Origin: Marmoricola sp.
GTDB taxonomy: Bacteria > Actinomycetota > Actinomycetes > Propionibacteriales > Nocardioidaceae
Reading direction: 5' to 3'
Assembly: GCF_025965085.1 (NCBI RefSeq)
Contig: NZ_JAOPXP010000184.1
Location: forward strand, 1-39,011
DNA length: 39,011 bases
Position 1 is the stretch's first letter. Every line of letters starts with the position of its first letter. Position numbers and translations under genes: made by a program. Below are positions 11,412 through 20,121 of this stretch, in pieces. Under the pieces are notes generated by a model that worked only from the letters and a program-made list of their open reading frames with translations, was not told where the DNA came from and ran no database searches.

Positions 11412-12239
11412 TCAGTGCTCCTCGGCGATGGCGCCGGAGATGTAGAGCGCGCTGAGCAGGGTGAAGACGTAGGCCTGGAGGACCTGGACGAGCACCTCGA
11501 GGAAGGCGATGACGATGAACATGAGCCACGCCACGATGCCGACTGGCTTGACCAGGCCCTCGCCGTGGACGAGGAGGTACTCGCCGCCGAGCGCGAACAG
11601 GATCAGCAGGATGTGGCCGGCCAGCATGTTGGCGAAGAGTCGCAGGGCCAGGGTGAGGGGCCGTACGAGGATGTTGGAGAAGAACTCGAGGGGGATGAGC
11701 AGCGCCAGCATCGGCCCGTGCACGCCCGGCGGAACGGTCTGGTGCTTGAGGTAGGCCAGCACCCCGCCCTGCGCCTTGATGCCGACGATGTTGTAGACCA
11801 GCCAGCTGATGAGGACCAGACCGTAGACCAGCCCGGCACGGGAGAACGTGGGGAACTGCAGCAGCGGGATCGTGGCGAACAGGTTGTTCACGAGCACGAA
11901 GAAGAACAGCACGAACAGGAACGGCACGAAGCGCATGAACTCCTTGCTGCCGATGATGTCGCGCCCGAGCTGGTTGCGGACGAAGGTGTAGCCCATCTCG
12001 CCTATGAACTGCGTCTTGCCGGGGACCATCGCACGCTTGGCGGAGGCGGCCCGGAAGAACAGGAAGATCAGCGCCGCGCTGAGGACGAGCAGCAGCATCG
12101 GCTTGGTGACGCCGAGGTACATCTGCTGGCCGAGGAAGGTGAAGGTGCGGTCGGGCCCGACCGGCGGCAGGTTGAAGTCGCCCGGTCCGGGGGGCGTGAA
12201 GCCCTCGCTGCGGGCGACGAGCGTCGGGATGAGGCTCAC
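11412..12239 (-). CDS. atpB: ATP synthase Fo subunit a
   Basis: The 275-residue polytopic protein provides the proton half-channels against the c-ring. The essential Arg is Arg200 in RPLTLALRLFANMLAGH. Several hydrophobic helices are visible, for example residues 47-63, 104-126 and 136-153. The start is GTG 12239, preceded by AGGAG at 6 nt and overlapping the upstream gene's stop by 4 nt (GTGA). The same frame runs open to 12575, but that extension reads through the neighbouring gene in another frame and is not coding. Confidence 0.95.
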   Translation of the reverse strand: MSLIPTLVARSEGFTPPGPGDFNLPPVGPDRTFTFLGQQMYLGVTKPMLLLVLSAALIFLFFRAASAKRAMVPGKTQFIGEMGYTFVRNQLGRDIIGSKEFMRFVPFLFVLFFFVLVNNLFATIPLLQFPTFSRAGLVYGLVLISWLVYNIVGIKAQGGVLAYLKHQTVPPGVHGPMLALLIPLEFFSNILVRPLTLALRLFANMLAGHILLILFALGGEYLLVHGEGLVKPVGIVAWLMFIVIAFLEVLVQVLQAYVFTLLSALYISGAIAEEH

Positions 12240-12502
12240 TGCAACTCCTGTGTCGTCACGTTCTTCTTCGAGGCACTTGTCTGTGGTGAGTCGGGCTCGA
12301 TCCTGAACCGCGACCAGGTCATGTAGACCCCGAGGCCGGCACCGAGCAGGATCCCTGCGGCCACCAGGAACGAGGTCCCGAGCCACAGGTCTGCCAGCCA
12401 GCCGAGGATGCCGTAGAAGGCCACCCCGGCCACCAGGTAGCAGAAGGCGAGCCAGGGGTCGCCAGTGCGGAACTCCTGGTGCCCCGGATCCCGGTGAGCC
12501 AT
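12236..12502 (-). CDS. AtpZ/AtpI-like small membrane protein of the ATP synthase operon
   Basis: The 88-residue protein has two membrane helices (about residues 15-34 and 42-62, with GWLADLWLGTSFLVAAGILLGAGLG), matching the AtpZ-type family that heads many atp operons. Such proteins have been proposed to help Mg2+ supply or c-ring assembly, and the exact role is unsettled. The ATG at 12502 lies 29 nt past the preceding gene. No clear ribosome binding site is present; a TACGCT 9 nt before the ATG could be a weak internal promoter. The frame is open far upstream, but that part reads through another gene. Confidence 0.78.
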   Translation of the reverse strand: MAHRDPGHQEFRTGDPWLAFCYLVAGVAFYGILGWLADLWLGTSFLVAAGILLGAGLGVYMTWSRFRIEPDSPQTSASKKNVTTQELQ

Positions 12503-12531
12503 TGCGGTGGGAGCGTAGCAGTCGGGACTTC

Positions 12532-13035
12532 TCACGGGGCACCCACCTCTCGCGTGCGGGACGAGGCCTCGGCACTCGATCCCGCCGGTCCTGGGAGCTC
12601 GATGTCGTAGACCGGGATCCGTGCCCGGGCGGACGCGACCAGCTGTCCGACCGTCCAGGCCACGGTGGCCGCGACGACTCCCCCGGCCAGCCAGCCGGAG
12701 GAGAGCGTGGTGCCGATGGCGCCGGACCTGGACACGGCGAGGAAGACGAGGAGGACGAGCGTCACCTGGAACGTGTAGGTCATCAGGGCCATCATCAGCG
12801 CGGCCTGCGGAGCGATTCGGGTGGCGGCGTTCACCACCACCGACCCGAACAGGAAGAAGCCGGCCGCAATGGCGCCGCCCACCAGGGCTCCGAGGCCGGC
12901 AGCCGAGCCAACCCCTACGAAGCCGACGACCGAGGTCAACACCACGGCCGTCACGACACACACCGCCGCCACCAGCAGGACTCGAGGAGTCCTTACTCGG
13001 GGCTGCCCCGGGGCGGGGCGGGCGGTCGTCGTCAT
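12532..13035 (-). CDS. AtpI-like membrane protein, first gene of the ATP synthase operon
   Basis: The 167-residue protein has four hydrophobic segments (roughly residues 20-41, 46-70, 82-104 and 118-139) between a Pro/Arg-rich N-terminus and an acidic C-terminal tail, as in the AtpI/UncI family that helps assemble the Fo c-ring. Sequence recognition is weak, so position and topology carry the call. The M. tuberculosis counterpart position is Rv1303. The ATG at 13035 is preferred to 13047 because GAGG lies 6 nt before it. Confidence 0.7.
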   Translation of the reverse strand: MTTTARPAPGQPRVRTPRVLLVAAVCVVTAVVLTSVVGFVGVGSAAGLGALVGGAIAAGFFLFGSVVVNAATRIAPQAALMMALMTYTFQVTLVLLVFLAVSRSGAIGTTLSSGWLAGGVVAATVAWTVGQLVASARARIPVYDIELPGPAGSSAEASSRTREVGAP

Positions 13036-13109
13036 TGGCGGCCTCATCGTCGTCGTCTGGTGACGTTACCGCGTGTGTGCGGGGAGTGTCATCGGGCGGG
13101 TGGCGGTGC

Positions 13110-13127
13110 TTGTGAAAACTAGCACAA
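13110..13127 (-). promoter_or_regulatory. Extended -10 promoter of the ATP synthase operon inside an inverted repeat
   Basis: On the minus strand TGC-TAGTTT (13116-13124) is an extended -10 (TGNTANNNT). It is bracketed by the inverted repeat TTGTG-N8-CACAA (13110-13127). Transcription would start near 13108, about 73 nt before the first operon gene. The repeat could be a regulator site covering the promoter. This is the only promoter-like signal I see in the 182-nt gap at 13036-13217. Confidence 0.45.
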
Positions 13128-13217
13128 GGTCTGGGGACCGCGAAACCAGGGTCGCCCCCCAACTGAGGGGTGCGGGACGTGTGAAAGCTGTGCGGAAATC
13201 CCGCCGAGCGGTGCCCC

Positions 13218-14357
13218 TCAGCGCACGAATCGGTCGTCGATGCGGGGTTCGCCCGGTCGCTGGACCCTCGGCAGGATGAACGTGAGCAGCACCGTCGCCA
13301 ACGACCCCGCGGCCAGGAGCCCCCAGGTCAGGGGGCCGGAGTAGAGGCTGACGAGCACTCCCCCGAAGGCGATCAGCCCCGCCCACAGCCACATGATCAG
13401 GACCGCCCGCCGCTGGCTGTGACCGATCTCCAGCAGGCGGTGGTGCAGGTGTTCCTTGTCGGGCTGGTAGAACGCCTGGCCGCGCCTCGTACGGCGTACG
13501 ACGGCCAGGACGAGGTCTGCGAGCGGGACGATGAGGATCGACACCGGCAGCAGGATCGGCAGCAGCATCACGAACGAGCCCTCGCCACCACCCTGCTGGA
13601 GGGACACGTCGGCGAACTGACCGGTGAGGGTGAGCGTCGACCCCGACAGGACGAGACCGAGCAGCATCGACCCCGAGTCGCCCATGAAGATGCGTGCGGG
13701 GAAGAAGTTGTGCGGGAGGAACCCGGCACAGGCGCCCCCCATGGCTGCACAGAGCATGGCTGCGGTGATGGCGAGCGTGTAGTTGTTGGCGTCGGCCAAC
13801 CGGTAGGAGAACAGGAAGAACGCCACCGACCCGATGAGCACCACTCCCCCGGCGAGCCCGTCGAGCCCGTCGACGAAGTTCACGGCGTTGACGGTGCCGA
13901 CCACCAGCAGCATCGTCAGGAGCACTGCCTGCGTGGGGTCGAGGACGAACTGTCCGACACCGGGGAGCTTGAGGGAGTACAGCTGCACGTTGTTGAGCAC
14001 CATGAAGCCGGCGGCGACCAGCTGGCCGCCCAGCTTGGTGAGGGCGTCGAGCTCGATCAGGTCGTCGAGGACCCCGACCGCGCAGATCATCGCCCCGGCG
14101 ATGAGCACGATGCCGGAGTCGTGGAACACAGCCGGTTGCGAGGTGCTCAGGAACGGCAGGTGGCGCGCGACGAGCAGTCCGGCACCGAGGCCGCCGAGCA
14201 TGGCCACACCCCCGAAGTACGGGATCGGGGTCGCATGCACGTCGCGGTCGCGCACCCGGGCCACGGCCCCCGACCTGATCGCCAGCTCGCGGGCGAAGAC
14301 GCACAGCAGGTAGCTGACCACGCCGGCCACGAGGAAGACGAGCAGGTACTCACGCAA
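13218..14357 (-). CDS. wecA: Undecaprenyl-phosphate GlcNAc-1-phosphate transferase, WecA/Rfe family
   Basis: The 379-residue polytopic membrane enzyme moves a sugar-1-phosphate onto a polyprenyl phosphate carrier. In mycobacteria this is the first step of the arabinogalactan linker; here the downstream polymer is unknown. Conserved motifs are DDLIELDALTK (from Asp98), NAVNFVDGLDG (157-167), FMGDSGS (224-230) and the HLHHR motif. MraY-specific features are absent. The start is TTG 14357, supported by GGAGG about 9 nt upstream; no ATG or GTG lies at the right place. It overlaps the tsaC end by 8 nt. Confidence 0.92.
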   Translation of the reverse strand: MREYLLVFLVAGVVSYLLCVFARELAIRSGAVARVRDRDVHATPIPYFGGVAMLGGLGAGLLVARHLPFLSTSQPAVFHDSGIVLIAGAMICAVGVLDDLIELDALTKLGGQLVAAGFMVLNNVQLYSLKLPGVGQFVLDPTQAVLLTMLLVVGTVNAVNFVDGLDGLAGGVVLIGSVAFFLFSYRLADANNYTLAITAAMLCAAMGGACAGFLPHNFFPARIFMGDSGSMLLGLVLSGSTLTLTGQFADVSLQQGGGEGSFVMLLPILLPVSILIVPLADLVLAVVRRTRRGQAFYQPDKEHLHHRLLEIGHSQRRAVLIMWLWAGLIAFGGVLVSLYSGPLTWGLLAAGSLATVLLTFILPRVQRPGEPRIDDRFVR

Positions 14358-15015
14358 CGCCCGGGTCCTCCAGCCGGGTCCCGAGTCTCTCCAGCACCGA
14401 CCCCAGCACGGTGGCACTGATGGCTCCCTCGCGCAGGATCCGCGCCTGGCCGCCGGTGCAGTCGACGATGGTCGAGGCGACCGAGCCGGCGGTCGGGCCG
14501 CCGTCCAGGATGACCTCGACCGCACCCCCCAGCATGCGTTCGGCCGCGTCGGCGTCGGTGGCCGCGGGCTCACCCGTGACGTTGGCCGACGAGACGGCGA
14601 GCGGGCCGGTGCGGCCGAGGAGGTCGAGGGCCGCCTCATGGTCGGGCATGCGCACGGCGACCGTCCCCCGCGTCTCCCCCAGGTCCCACCGCAGGGACGG
14701 TTGCTGACGGCAGACGATGGTCAGCGGACCTGGCCAGAAGTGCTCGGTCAGCCCCTGCGTCCACCCGGGGAGGTCCGTGGCCAGCGCCTCGAGGGTCGTC
14801 GTGGCGGAGATCAGCACCGGGGGCGGCATGTCGCGTCCGCGGCCCTTCGCGTCGAGCAGGCGCTGGACCGCTTCGGAGTCGAACGCGTCCGCCGCGATGC
14901 CGTAGACCGTGTCGGTCGGGAGCACCACCAGGAGCCCACGTCGCAGAGCCGCCACCGCTGCAGCGACCCCCTCCTCACGGCTGTCGGGGTTGGACAGGTC
15001 GTAGCGGGTACTCAC
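14350..15015 (-). CDS. tsaC: L-threonylcarbamoyladenylate synthase (Sua5/YciO/YrdC family)
   Basis: The enzyme makes threonylcarbamoyl-AMP from Thr, bicarbonate and ATP for the t6A37 modification of tRNAs that read ANN codons. The 221-residue protein has VLPTDTVYGIAADA (from residue 31), the KGRGRDMPPPVLIS segment and SSANVTGEPA, all typical. It lacks the extra C-terminal Sua5 domain, so the short TsaC-like form fits. The GTG at 15015 follows GAGGA, 18 nt after the prmC stop. Confidence 0.93.
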   Translation of the reverse strand: MSTRYDLSNPDSREEGVAAAVAALRRGLLVVLPTDTVYGIAADAFDSEAVQRLLDAKGRGRDMPPPVLISATTTLEALATDLPGWTQGLTEHFWPGPLTIVCRQQPSLRWDLGETRGTVAVRMPDHEAALDLLGRTGPLAVSSANVTGEPAATDADAAERMLGGAVEVILDGGPTAGSVASTIVDCTGGQARILREGAISATVLGSVLERLGTRLEDPGVA

Positions 15016-15033
15016 TGGGCCGTCCTCACGGGG

Positions 15034-15891
15034 TCATCGTGCCAGTCGAGCCGTCACGTAGCGCGCACGACCTGCCAGGTCCTGGTGGTCACGCACCTCG
15101 GTCCAGCGCCCGCTCGCCGCGAACACACGCGCCGCCGACTCGCCCTGCACGTCTGCGTGCTCTGCGCCGACCCATCCGCCCGGGCGCAGGAGCCGCGCGG
15201 CGGTCGACTCGAGGACCCGCATGGCGTCGAGCCCGTCGTCCCCGGACCACAGGGCCAGCGCAGGGTCGTGGTCACGGGCCTCGGGTGCGACGCTCGCCCA
15301 TGCCTCGAGGGGGATGTACGGCGGGTTGCACGCCACCACGTCGACCGTGCCGTCCAGCTCGGGAAAGGCGTCGGCCATGTCACCGAGCCTCAGGTCGACG
15401 CCCGTTGCGGCGAGGTTGCGCTCGGCCCAGCCGTGGGCGGACGGGTCCAGCTCGACGGCGTGCACCTCGGCGACGGGAACCTCGTCGGCGACACTCAGCG
15501 CGATCGCACCGGATCCGCAGCACAGGTCGACCACCACCGGGTCCCCCTCCACCTCTCGCGCCCGGTCGATGGCCCAGCCGGCCAGCAGCTCGGTCTCCGG
15601 GCGGGGGACGAACACCCCTGGGCCCACCTGCAGCTCGACGTGGCGGAACGCGGCCGTGCCGGTGAGGTGCTGAAGTGGTTCGCGGGCCGCCCGGCGGGCG
15701 ACCAGCGCGGCGAAGGCCACCTGGTGACCGTGGTCGACCGCGCCGACCAGCGGCAACCGGCTCCGGGTGGTGCCGAGCACGTGGGCGAGGAGCTCGGCGG
15801 CGTCGTACTCCGGGCTCGCGACCCCTGCCTCGGCGAGCCGGGTGACGGCGTCGAGCACCAGCGTCCGCGGCCGAACAGCCGGGCCGGTCAC
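15034..15891 (-). CDS. prmC: Release factor N5-glutamine methyltransferase
   Basis: PrmC methylates the Gln of the GGQ motif in RF1 and RF2. The 285-residue protein has an N-terminal helical domain that binds the factor and a Rossmann SAM domain with [10 protein letters not shown] (121-130) and NPPYIP (189-194), the Gln-binding signature. It starts at GTG 15891, overlapping the prfA stop by 4 nt (GTGA). It is thus translationally coupled to the gene of its substrate. Confidence 0.96.
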   Translation of the reverse strand: MTGPAVRPRTLVLDAVTRLAEAGVASPEYDAAELLAHVLGTTRSRLPLVGAVDHGHQVAFAALVARRAAREPLQHLTGTAAFRHVELQVGPGVFVPRPETELLAGWAIDRAREVEGDPVVVDLCCGSGAIALSVADEVPVAEVHAVELDPSAHGWAERNLAATGVDLRLGDMADAFPELDGTVDVVACNPPYIPLEAWASVAPEARDHDPALALWSGDDGLDAMRVLESTAARLLRPGGWVGAEHADVQGESAARVFAASGRWTEVRDHQDLAGRARYVTARLAR

Positions 15892-16961
15892 TCGGTCAGG
15901 GAGTCGAGGCGTGCGGTCATGTCGGCATCGACGCAGGAGGCGATCACGGCCTCCAGGTCGCCATCGAGCACCCGGTCGAGGTCGTAGGACTTGTAACCGG
16001 TGCGGTGGTCGGAGATCCGGTTCTCGGCGTAGTTGTAGGTGCGGATGCGCTCGGAGCGGTCGACGGTGCGCACCTGCGAACGGCGCGCGTCGCTGGCCTC
16101 GGCGTTCGCCTCCTCCTCGGCCGCGGCGAGGAGCCGGGCGCGCAGGATCCGCATGGCGGCCTCACGGTTCTGCAGCTGGGACTTCTCGTTCTGGCAGCTG
16201 GCCACGATGCCGCTCGGCAGGTGGGTGATGCGGACGGCGGAGTCGGTCGTGTTCACGCTCTGGCCGCCGGGGCCACTGGAGCGGAAGACGTCGATGCGCA
16301 GGTCCTTGTCCTCGATCTGCACCTCGACCTGCTCGGCCTCCGGCATCACCAGCACGCCGGCGGCGCTGGTGTGCACGCGTCCCTGGCTCTCGGTCACCGG
16401 CACGCGCTGGACGCGGTGCACTCCGCCCTCGAACTTGAGCAGGGCCATCGGCGCCTCGCCGGGCTCGGGGTTTCCCTTCGCCTTCACCGCGAGAGTCACG
16501 GACTTGTAGCCGCCGAGGTCGGACTCGTTCGCGTCGAGCACCTCGGTGGTCCAGCCGCGCCGTTCGGCGTACCGGGTGTACATCCGGAGCAGGTCACCGG
16601 CGAACAGCGCCGACTCCTCGCCGCCCTCGCCCGACTTCACCTCGAGCAGCACGTCCTTGCTGTCGGAGGCGTCCCGTGGGATCAGCAGGTGCCGCAGCCG
16701 CTCCTCGGACCTGGTGCGGGCACGCTCGAGCTCCTCGGCCTCCCGCGCGAACGACTCGTCCTCGCCGGACAGCTCACGAGCCGCCTCCAGGTCGTCGCCC
16801 AGCTGGACCCAGTCGGCGTGCGCGCGCAGCACCGCGCTCAGCTCGGTGTACCGCTGGCCGAGCTTGCGAGCGAGCGACTGGTCCGAGTGGACCGCCGGGT
16901 CGGCCAGCCTGGCCTCGAGCTCGGCGTGCTCCTCAGCGAGCTGCGAGACGGCTTCGAACAT
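15888..16961 (-). CDS. prfA: Peptide chain release factor 1
   Basis: RF1 recognises UAA and UAG and releases the finished peptide. The 357-residue protein carries the codon-reading P-x-T motif as PVT (188-190, within [16 protein letters not shown]) and the catalytic GGQ (232-234). RF2 would have SPF. The start at ATG 16961 is preceded by AGGAG at 6 nt; the in-frame extension to 17072 reads through the inverted repeats and is not coding. Confidence 0.97.
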   Translation of the reverse strand: MFEAVSQLAEEHAELEARLADPAVHSDQSLARKLGQRYTELSAVLRAHADWVQLGDDLEAARELSGEDESFAREAEELERARTRSEERLRHLLIPRDASDSKDVLLEVKSGEGGEESALFAGDLLRMYTRYAERRGWTTEVLDANESDLGGYKSVTLAVKAKGNPEPGEAPMALLKFEGGVHRVQRVPVTESQGRVHTSAAGVLVMPEAEQVEVQIEDKDLRIDVFRSSGPGGQSVNTTDSAVRITHLPSGIVASCQNEKSQLQNREAAMRILRARLLAAAEEEANAEASDARRSQVRTVDRSERIRTYNYAENRISDHRTGYKSYDLDRVLDGDLEAVIASCVDADMTARLDSLTE

Positions 16962-16986
16962 GGGGGGCTCCTGGGTGATGACGGTT

Positions 16987-17004
16987 TCACTGGGGACCCA
17001 GTGA
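16987..17004 (-). repeat. 8-bp inverted repeat before prfA
   Basis: TCACTGGG (16987-16994) and CCCAGTGA (16997-17004) are perfect arms with a 2-nt spacer. It shares a CACTGG core with the longer hairpin at 17042-17073. The spacer is too small for a full RNA stem, so inner pairs would open. It lies about 26 nt before the prfA start. Confidence 0.55.
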
Positions 17005-17041
17005 GGCTGCCACTTCCACCACGATGCGACGCGGGGAAGGG

Positions 17042-17073
17042 GGTGGTTCCACTGGCCACCCAGTGGAACCACC
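17042..17073 (-). terminator. Perfect 14-bp hairpin after rpmE
   Basis: Arms GGTGGTTCCACTGG (17042-17055) and CCAGTGGAACCACC (17060-17073) pair perfectly around a 4-nt loop (CCAC). It begins 11 nt past the rpmE stop. There is no T-tract, so it may be a weak terminator or an RNA-stabilising/processing structure that sets the L31 to RF1 ratio. The palindrome could also be a dispersed intergenic repeat. Confidence 0.6.
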
Positions 17074-17084
17074 GACCCAGGGAG

Positions 17085-17306
17085 CTACTTCTTCTCGGCA
17101 GCCTTCTTGGCGTAACGGGCCTCGAAGCGGGCGACGCGACCGCCGGTGTCGAGGATCTTCTGCTTGCCCGTGTAGAAGGGGTGGCAGTTGGAGCAGACCT
17201 CGGAGCGGATCGTGCCGCTGGTGGAGGTGCTGCGCGTCGTGAACTCGTTGCCGCACGTGCAGGTGACGTGGGTCGTCACGTACTCGGGGTGAATGTCCTT
17301 CTTCAT
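17085..17306 (-). CDS. rpmE: 50S ribosomal protein L31 (zinc-binding form)
   Basis: The 73-residue protein starts MKKDIHPEY and carries a CTC pair (Cys16, Cys18) and a C-x-x-C pair (CSNC, about 38-41), so it is the zinc-containing form rather than the Cys-less paralogue used under zinc starvation. [20 protein letters not shown] is typical of the family. AGAGGA precedes the ATG at 17306. The lysine-rich tail ends KKAAEKK. Nothing convincing was seen in the 192-nt gap before it except the ribosome binding site. Confidence 0.97.
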   Translation of the reverse strand: MKKDIHPEYVTTHVTCTCGNEFTTRSTSTSGTIRSEVCSNCHPFYTGKQKILDTGGRVARFEARYAKKAAEKK

Positions 17307-17498
17307 GGTTTCCTCTCGGGGTTACAGCCGCCGGGTCGCCCTCGATGAGGCGCGTGAACCGGAGCCAGCGTCCAAGTGTGCCACCGAGGCCCTCGGATGA
17401 GCCAATCGGCCAGCACTCCTCACAACAGCAGGGCACGGCTGTGTGTTCCCACCGGGCACGGGGCCGGCAGGGTCAGGTCGAAGCGACGTGCCCGCGCG

Positions 17499-17870
17499 TC
17501 AGCGGGTGCGTGCGAGCACGGCGGAGACCCGCGACGCGAGCTCCCGAGGGCTGAACGGCTTGACGATGTAGTCGTCGGCGCCGGCCTCGAAACCCTGCTC
17601 GATGTCGGACTCCTGCGCGCGCGCAGTCAACATGATGATCGGCAGCCCGTCCATGTTGGAGTCCTTGCGCAGGGCACGCGCAGCGTCGAGACCGCTCATG
17701 CCCGGCATCATCACGTCCAGGATCACCAGGTCGGGCTTCTCGGCGGTGCACGCCTCGACGGCCGCCGCCCCGTCGCCCACCGGTACGACCTCGTGTCCGC
17801 CATGACGCAGCTTGAACACGACGAGCTCGCGGATGTCCGCGTCGTCGTCGGCAATCACGATGCGTGCCAT
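17499..17870 (-). CDS. Single-domain response regulator (receiver only)
   Basis: The 123-residue CheY-like protein has the acidic pair Asp8/Asp9, the phospho-acceptor Asp52 in LVILDVMMPG, the switch Thr82 in IIMLTA and Lys104 in VKPFSPREL. There is no output domain, so it works through a partner protein, which is not identifiable here. No histidine kinase is in the window. It sits alone between rho and rpmE, where the M. tuberculosis order has no gene, so it is an insertion relative to that order. GAGGGG lies 9 nt before the ATG. Confidence 0.92.
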   Translation of the reverse strand: MARIVIADDDADIRELVVFKLRHGGHEVVPVGDGAAAVEACTAEKPDLVILDVMMPGMSGLDAARALRKDSNMDGLPIIMLTARAQESDIEQGFEAGADDYIVKPFSPRELASRVSAVLARTR

Positions 17871-17909
17871 GTTGTGTTTCCCCTCGGAATGTCAGCGCCA
17901 ACCAGGATG

Positions 17910-17915
17910 AGCATA
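17910..17915 (-). promoter_or_regulatory. Predicted -10 element (TATGCT) of the response regulator gene
   Basis: TATGCT fits TANNNT and would give a leader of about 33 nt holding the GAGGGG ribosome binding site. No -35 is recognisable. The site lies 35 nt past the rho stop, in a gap without an obvious terminator hairpin. Confidence 0.4.
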
Positions 17916-17949
17916 TCCACAGCAGTGGGCATGCGCGGGCAAATCGGAC

Positions 17950-20121
17950 TCAATCGCCCTGTCCGCCCGCTGTCGGCGTCGTTTTCTGTACCTGCATCAA
18001 GAACTCGAGGTTGTTCTGGGACTTCTTCAGACGCTCGAGGAGCAGCTCGAGCGCCTGCTGACCGTCGAGACCGGAGAGCACGCGGCGGAGCTTCCACACG
18101 ATGGACAGCTCCTCCTTGCTCATCAGGAGCTCTTCACGACGCGTCCCGGACTGTACGGCGTCGATCGCCGGGAAGATGCGCTTGTCCGCGAAGTCGCGCC
18201 GGAGCCGGATCTCCATGTTCCCGGTGCCCTTGAACTCCTCGAAGATGACCTCGTCCATCTTCGAGCCGCTCTCGATCAGCGCGGTCGCGAGGATGGTCAG
18301 CGAGCCGCCGTCCTCGATGTTGCGCGCGGCACCGAAGAAGCGCTTGGGCGGGTAGAGGGCCGCGGAGTCGACGCCACCGGACAGGATCCTGCCGCTCGCC
18401 GGCGCGGCCAGGTTGTACGCGCGGCCCAGGCGGGTGATCCCGTCGAGGAGCACGACGACGTCGTGACCGAGCTCGACGAGCCGCTTGGCGCGCTCGATGG
18501 CGAGCTCCGCGACGATCGTGTGGTCGCTGGCGGGCCGGTCGAAGGTCGAGCTGACCACCTCGCCCTTGACCGAGCGCTCGAAGTCGGTGACCTCCTCGGG
18601 GCGCTCGTCGACGAGCACGACCATGAGGTGGCACTCGGGGTTGTTCGTGGTGATCGAGTTGGCGATCGACTGCATGATCATCGTCTTGCCTGCCTTGGAC
18701 GGCGAGACGATGAGGCCGCGCTGGCCCTTGCCGATGGGAGCGGCGATGTCGATGACGCGACCGATCAGGTTGGTCGAGGTCGTCTCGAGACGCAGACGCT
18801 CCGAGGGGTAGAGCGGCGTCAGCTTGCTGAACTCGACGCGGGCCTTGGCCTCCTCGGGGTCCGCACCGTTGACCGAGTCGAGCTTGACCAGTGGGTTGTA
18901 CTTCTCCTTGCGCTCGCCCTCGCGGGGTTGGCGCACCTGACCGGTGATCGCGTCGCCGCGGCGCAGGCCGAACTTCCGCACCATCGACATCGACATGTAC
19001 ACGTCGTCGTTGCCCGGCAGGTAGCCGCTGGTGCGGACGAACGCGTAGTTGTCCATGGTGTCCAGGATTCCGGCGCACGGCGCGAGGACGTCGTCGTCGA
19101 GCACCTGCATGTCCGGCTCGTTGCGGTTGCCACGGTTGCTGGGACCCTGGGTGCCGCCGGAGATGGGCTGCCGGTCGTTGCGGTCACGCCCGCGACGACG
19201 CCTGTTGCGACGGCTCCCGTCACCGTCGTCGTCGTGGGCGCGGTTGCCGCCGGGCTGCGGCCGGTCCTGGGTGCGGTTGCCGCCCGCCGGGTTCCGGTCG
19301 TTGTTGCCGCGGTCGTTCGCGCGGTCGTCACTGCCGCGCTCGTGCGAGCGCTCGTTGGCCCGGTTGCTGCCACCCTGGTGGGGGGCGCGGCCACCGTCAT
19401 GGCTGCGGTGGTCGTCGCGCTGGTCGCCCCGACTGTCGTGGTGGTCACCACGGCCCTCGTCGCGACCCTTGTCCTCGGGGGGACGGTGGCCCTCGCGGGC
19501 GTCGCCACGCACGTTGCGCCGGTCGCCCTGACGGTCGGACTGCCGATCATCGTGGCGCTCCGACTGTCCGTCCTGGGGACCGCCGTTCTGCTGGCCGCCG
19601 TTCTGCTGCCCGCCGTCCTGCCGGTCGTCGCCGCGCTGGCGGTCTCTGCGGCGGTCGGCACGTCCGTCCTGCTGCCGGTCGTCCTGCCCGTTGCTTGTCT
19701 GCCGGTCGTCCTGCTGCCGGTCGGCGGCCCTCGTGCCGTCCTGGCGGGACTCGGCGTCAGGCTCGGTGGATCGCTCGGGCTGCTCCGCGGGCTGCGTCGC
19801 GGCAGCCTCGTTGCCGCCGCCGTCGTGCTCGCCCTGACTGCCGTTGGGCGCGTTCCGGGCCCTGCGGCCCTTGCCGGACCTGCTGGCCTGGCCATCGTCC
19901 TGGCCACCGCTCGGAGCCGCAGTCTGCCCACCACTCTGGCCACCGCTCTGGGCGTTCTGGATCGCCTCGATGAGGGCACCCTTGCGCATCCCGGTGGCCT
20001 TGATGCCGAGCCCACCGGCGAGCTGCTTGAGCTCGGGGAGCAACATGGCGTTCAGGCCGCCGCCCTTGCGCCCGCCGGCTGCGGATGCTGCGCCTGGCGC
20101 GGACTCGGTGGTTTCCGTCAT
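17950..20121 (-). CDS. rho: Transcription termination factor Rho with long disordered insertion
   Basis: Rho is the hexameric RNA-dependent ATPase that ends transcription. The 723-residue protein has an N-terminal Rho_N helical segment (about residues 20-55, LLPELKQLAGGLGIKATGMRKGALIEAI), a hydrophilic insertion (about 60-340), the cold-shock-like RNA-binding domain (about 345-410), and the ATPase core with the P-loop SPSKAGKT (about 473-480). The insertion is dominated by Asp, Arg, Gln, Gly and Asn with repeated DDRQ and QQNGG units; a shorter version is known in other actinobacterial Rho proteins. ATG at 20121 follows AAGGA at 7 nt. The frame is open upstream to 20265, but that segment is the leader with its own upstream ORF. 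Confidence 0.96.
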   Translation of the reverse strand: MTETTESAPGAASAAGGRKGGGLNAMLLPELKQLAGGLGIKATGMRKGALIEAIQNAQSGGQSGGQTAAPSGGQDDGQASRSGKGRRARNAPNGSQGEHDGGGNEAAATQPAEQPERSTEPDAESRQDGTRAADRQQDDRQTSNGQDDRQQDGRADRRRDRQRGDDRQDGGQQNGGQQNGGPQDGQSERHDDRQSDRQGDRRNVRGDAREGHRPPEDKGRDEGRGDHHDSRGDQRDDHRSHDGGRAPHQGGSNRANERSHERGSDDRANDRGNNDRNPAGGNRTQDRPQPGGNRAHDDDGDGSRRNRRRRGRDRNDRQPISGGTQGPSNRGNRNEPDMQVLDDDVLAPCAGILDTMDNYAFVRTSGYLPGNDDVYMSMSMVRKFGLRRGDAITGQVRQPREGERKEKYNPLVKLDSVNGADPEEAKARVEFSKLTPLYPSERLRLETTSTNLIGRVIDIAAPIGKGQRGLIVSPSKAGKTMIMQSIANSITTNNPECHLMVVLVDERPEEVTDFERSVKGEVVSSTFDRPASDHTIVAELAIERAKRLVELGHDVVVLLDGITRLGRAYNLAAPASGRILSGGVDSAALYPPKRFFGAARNIEDGGSLTILATALIESGSKMDEVIFEEFKGTGNMEIRLRRDFADKRIFPAIDAVQSGTRREELLMSKEELSIVWKLRRVLSGLDGQQALELLLERLKKSQNNLEFLMQVQKTTPTAGGQGD

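Noticed and set aside
12240-13162. Long N-terminal extensions of atpB (to 12575) and of the atpZ-like gene (to 13162)
   Set aside because: They read through neighbouring genes in another frame, and internal starts with ribosome binding sites or overlaps fit better.
13128-13217. Possible wecA terminator stems such as CCCC-N6-GGGG
   Set aside because: Stems are only 4-5 bp and lack a T-run; too weak to list.
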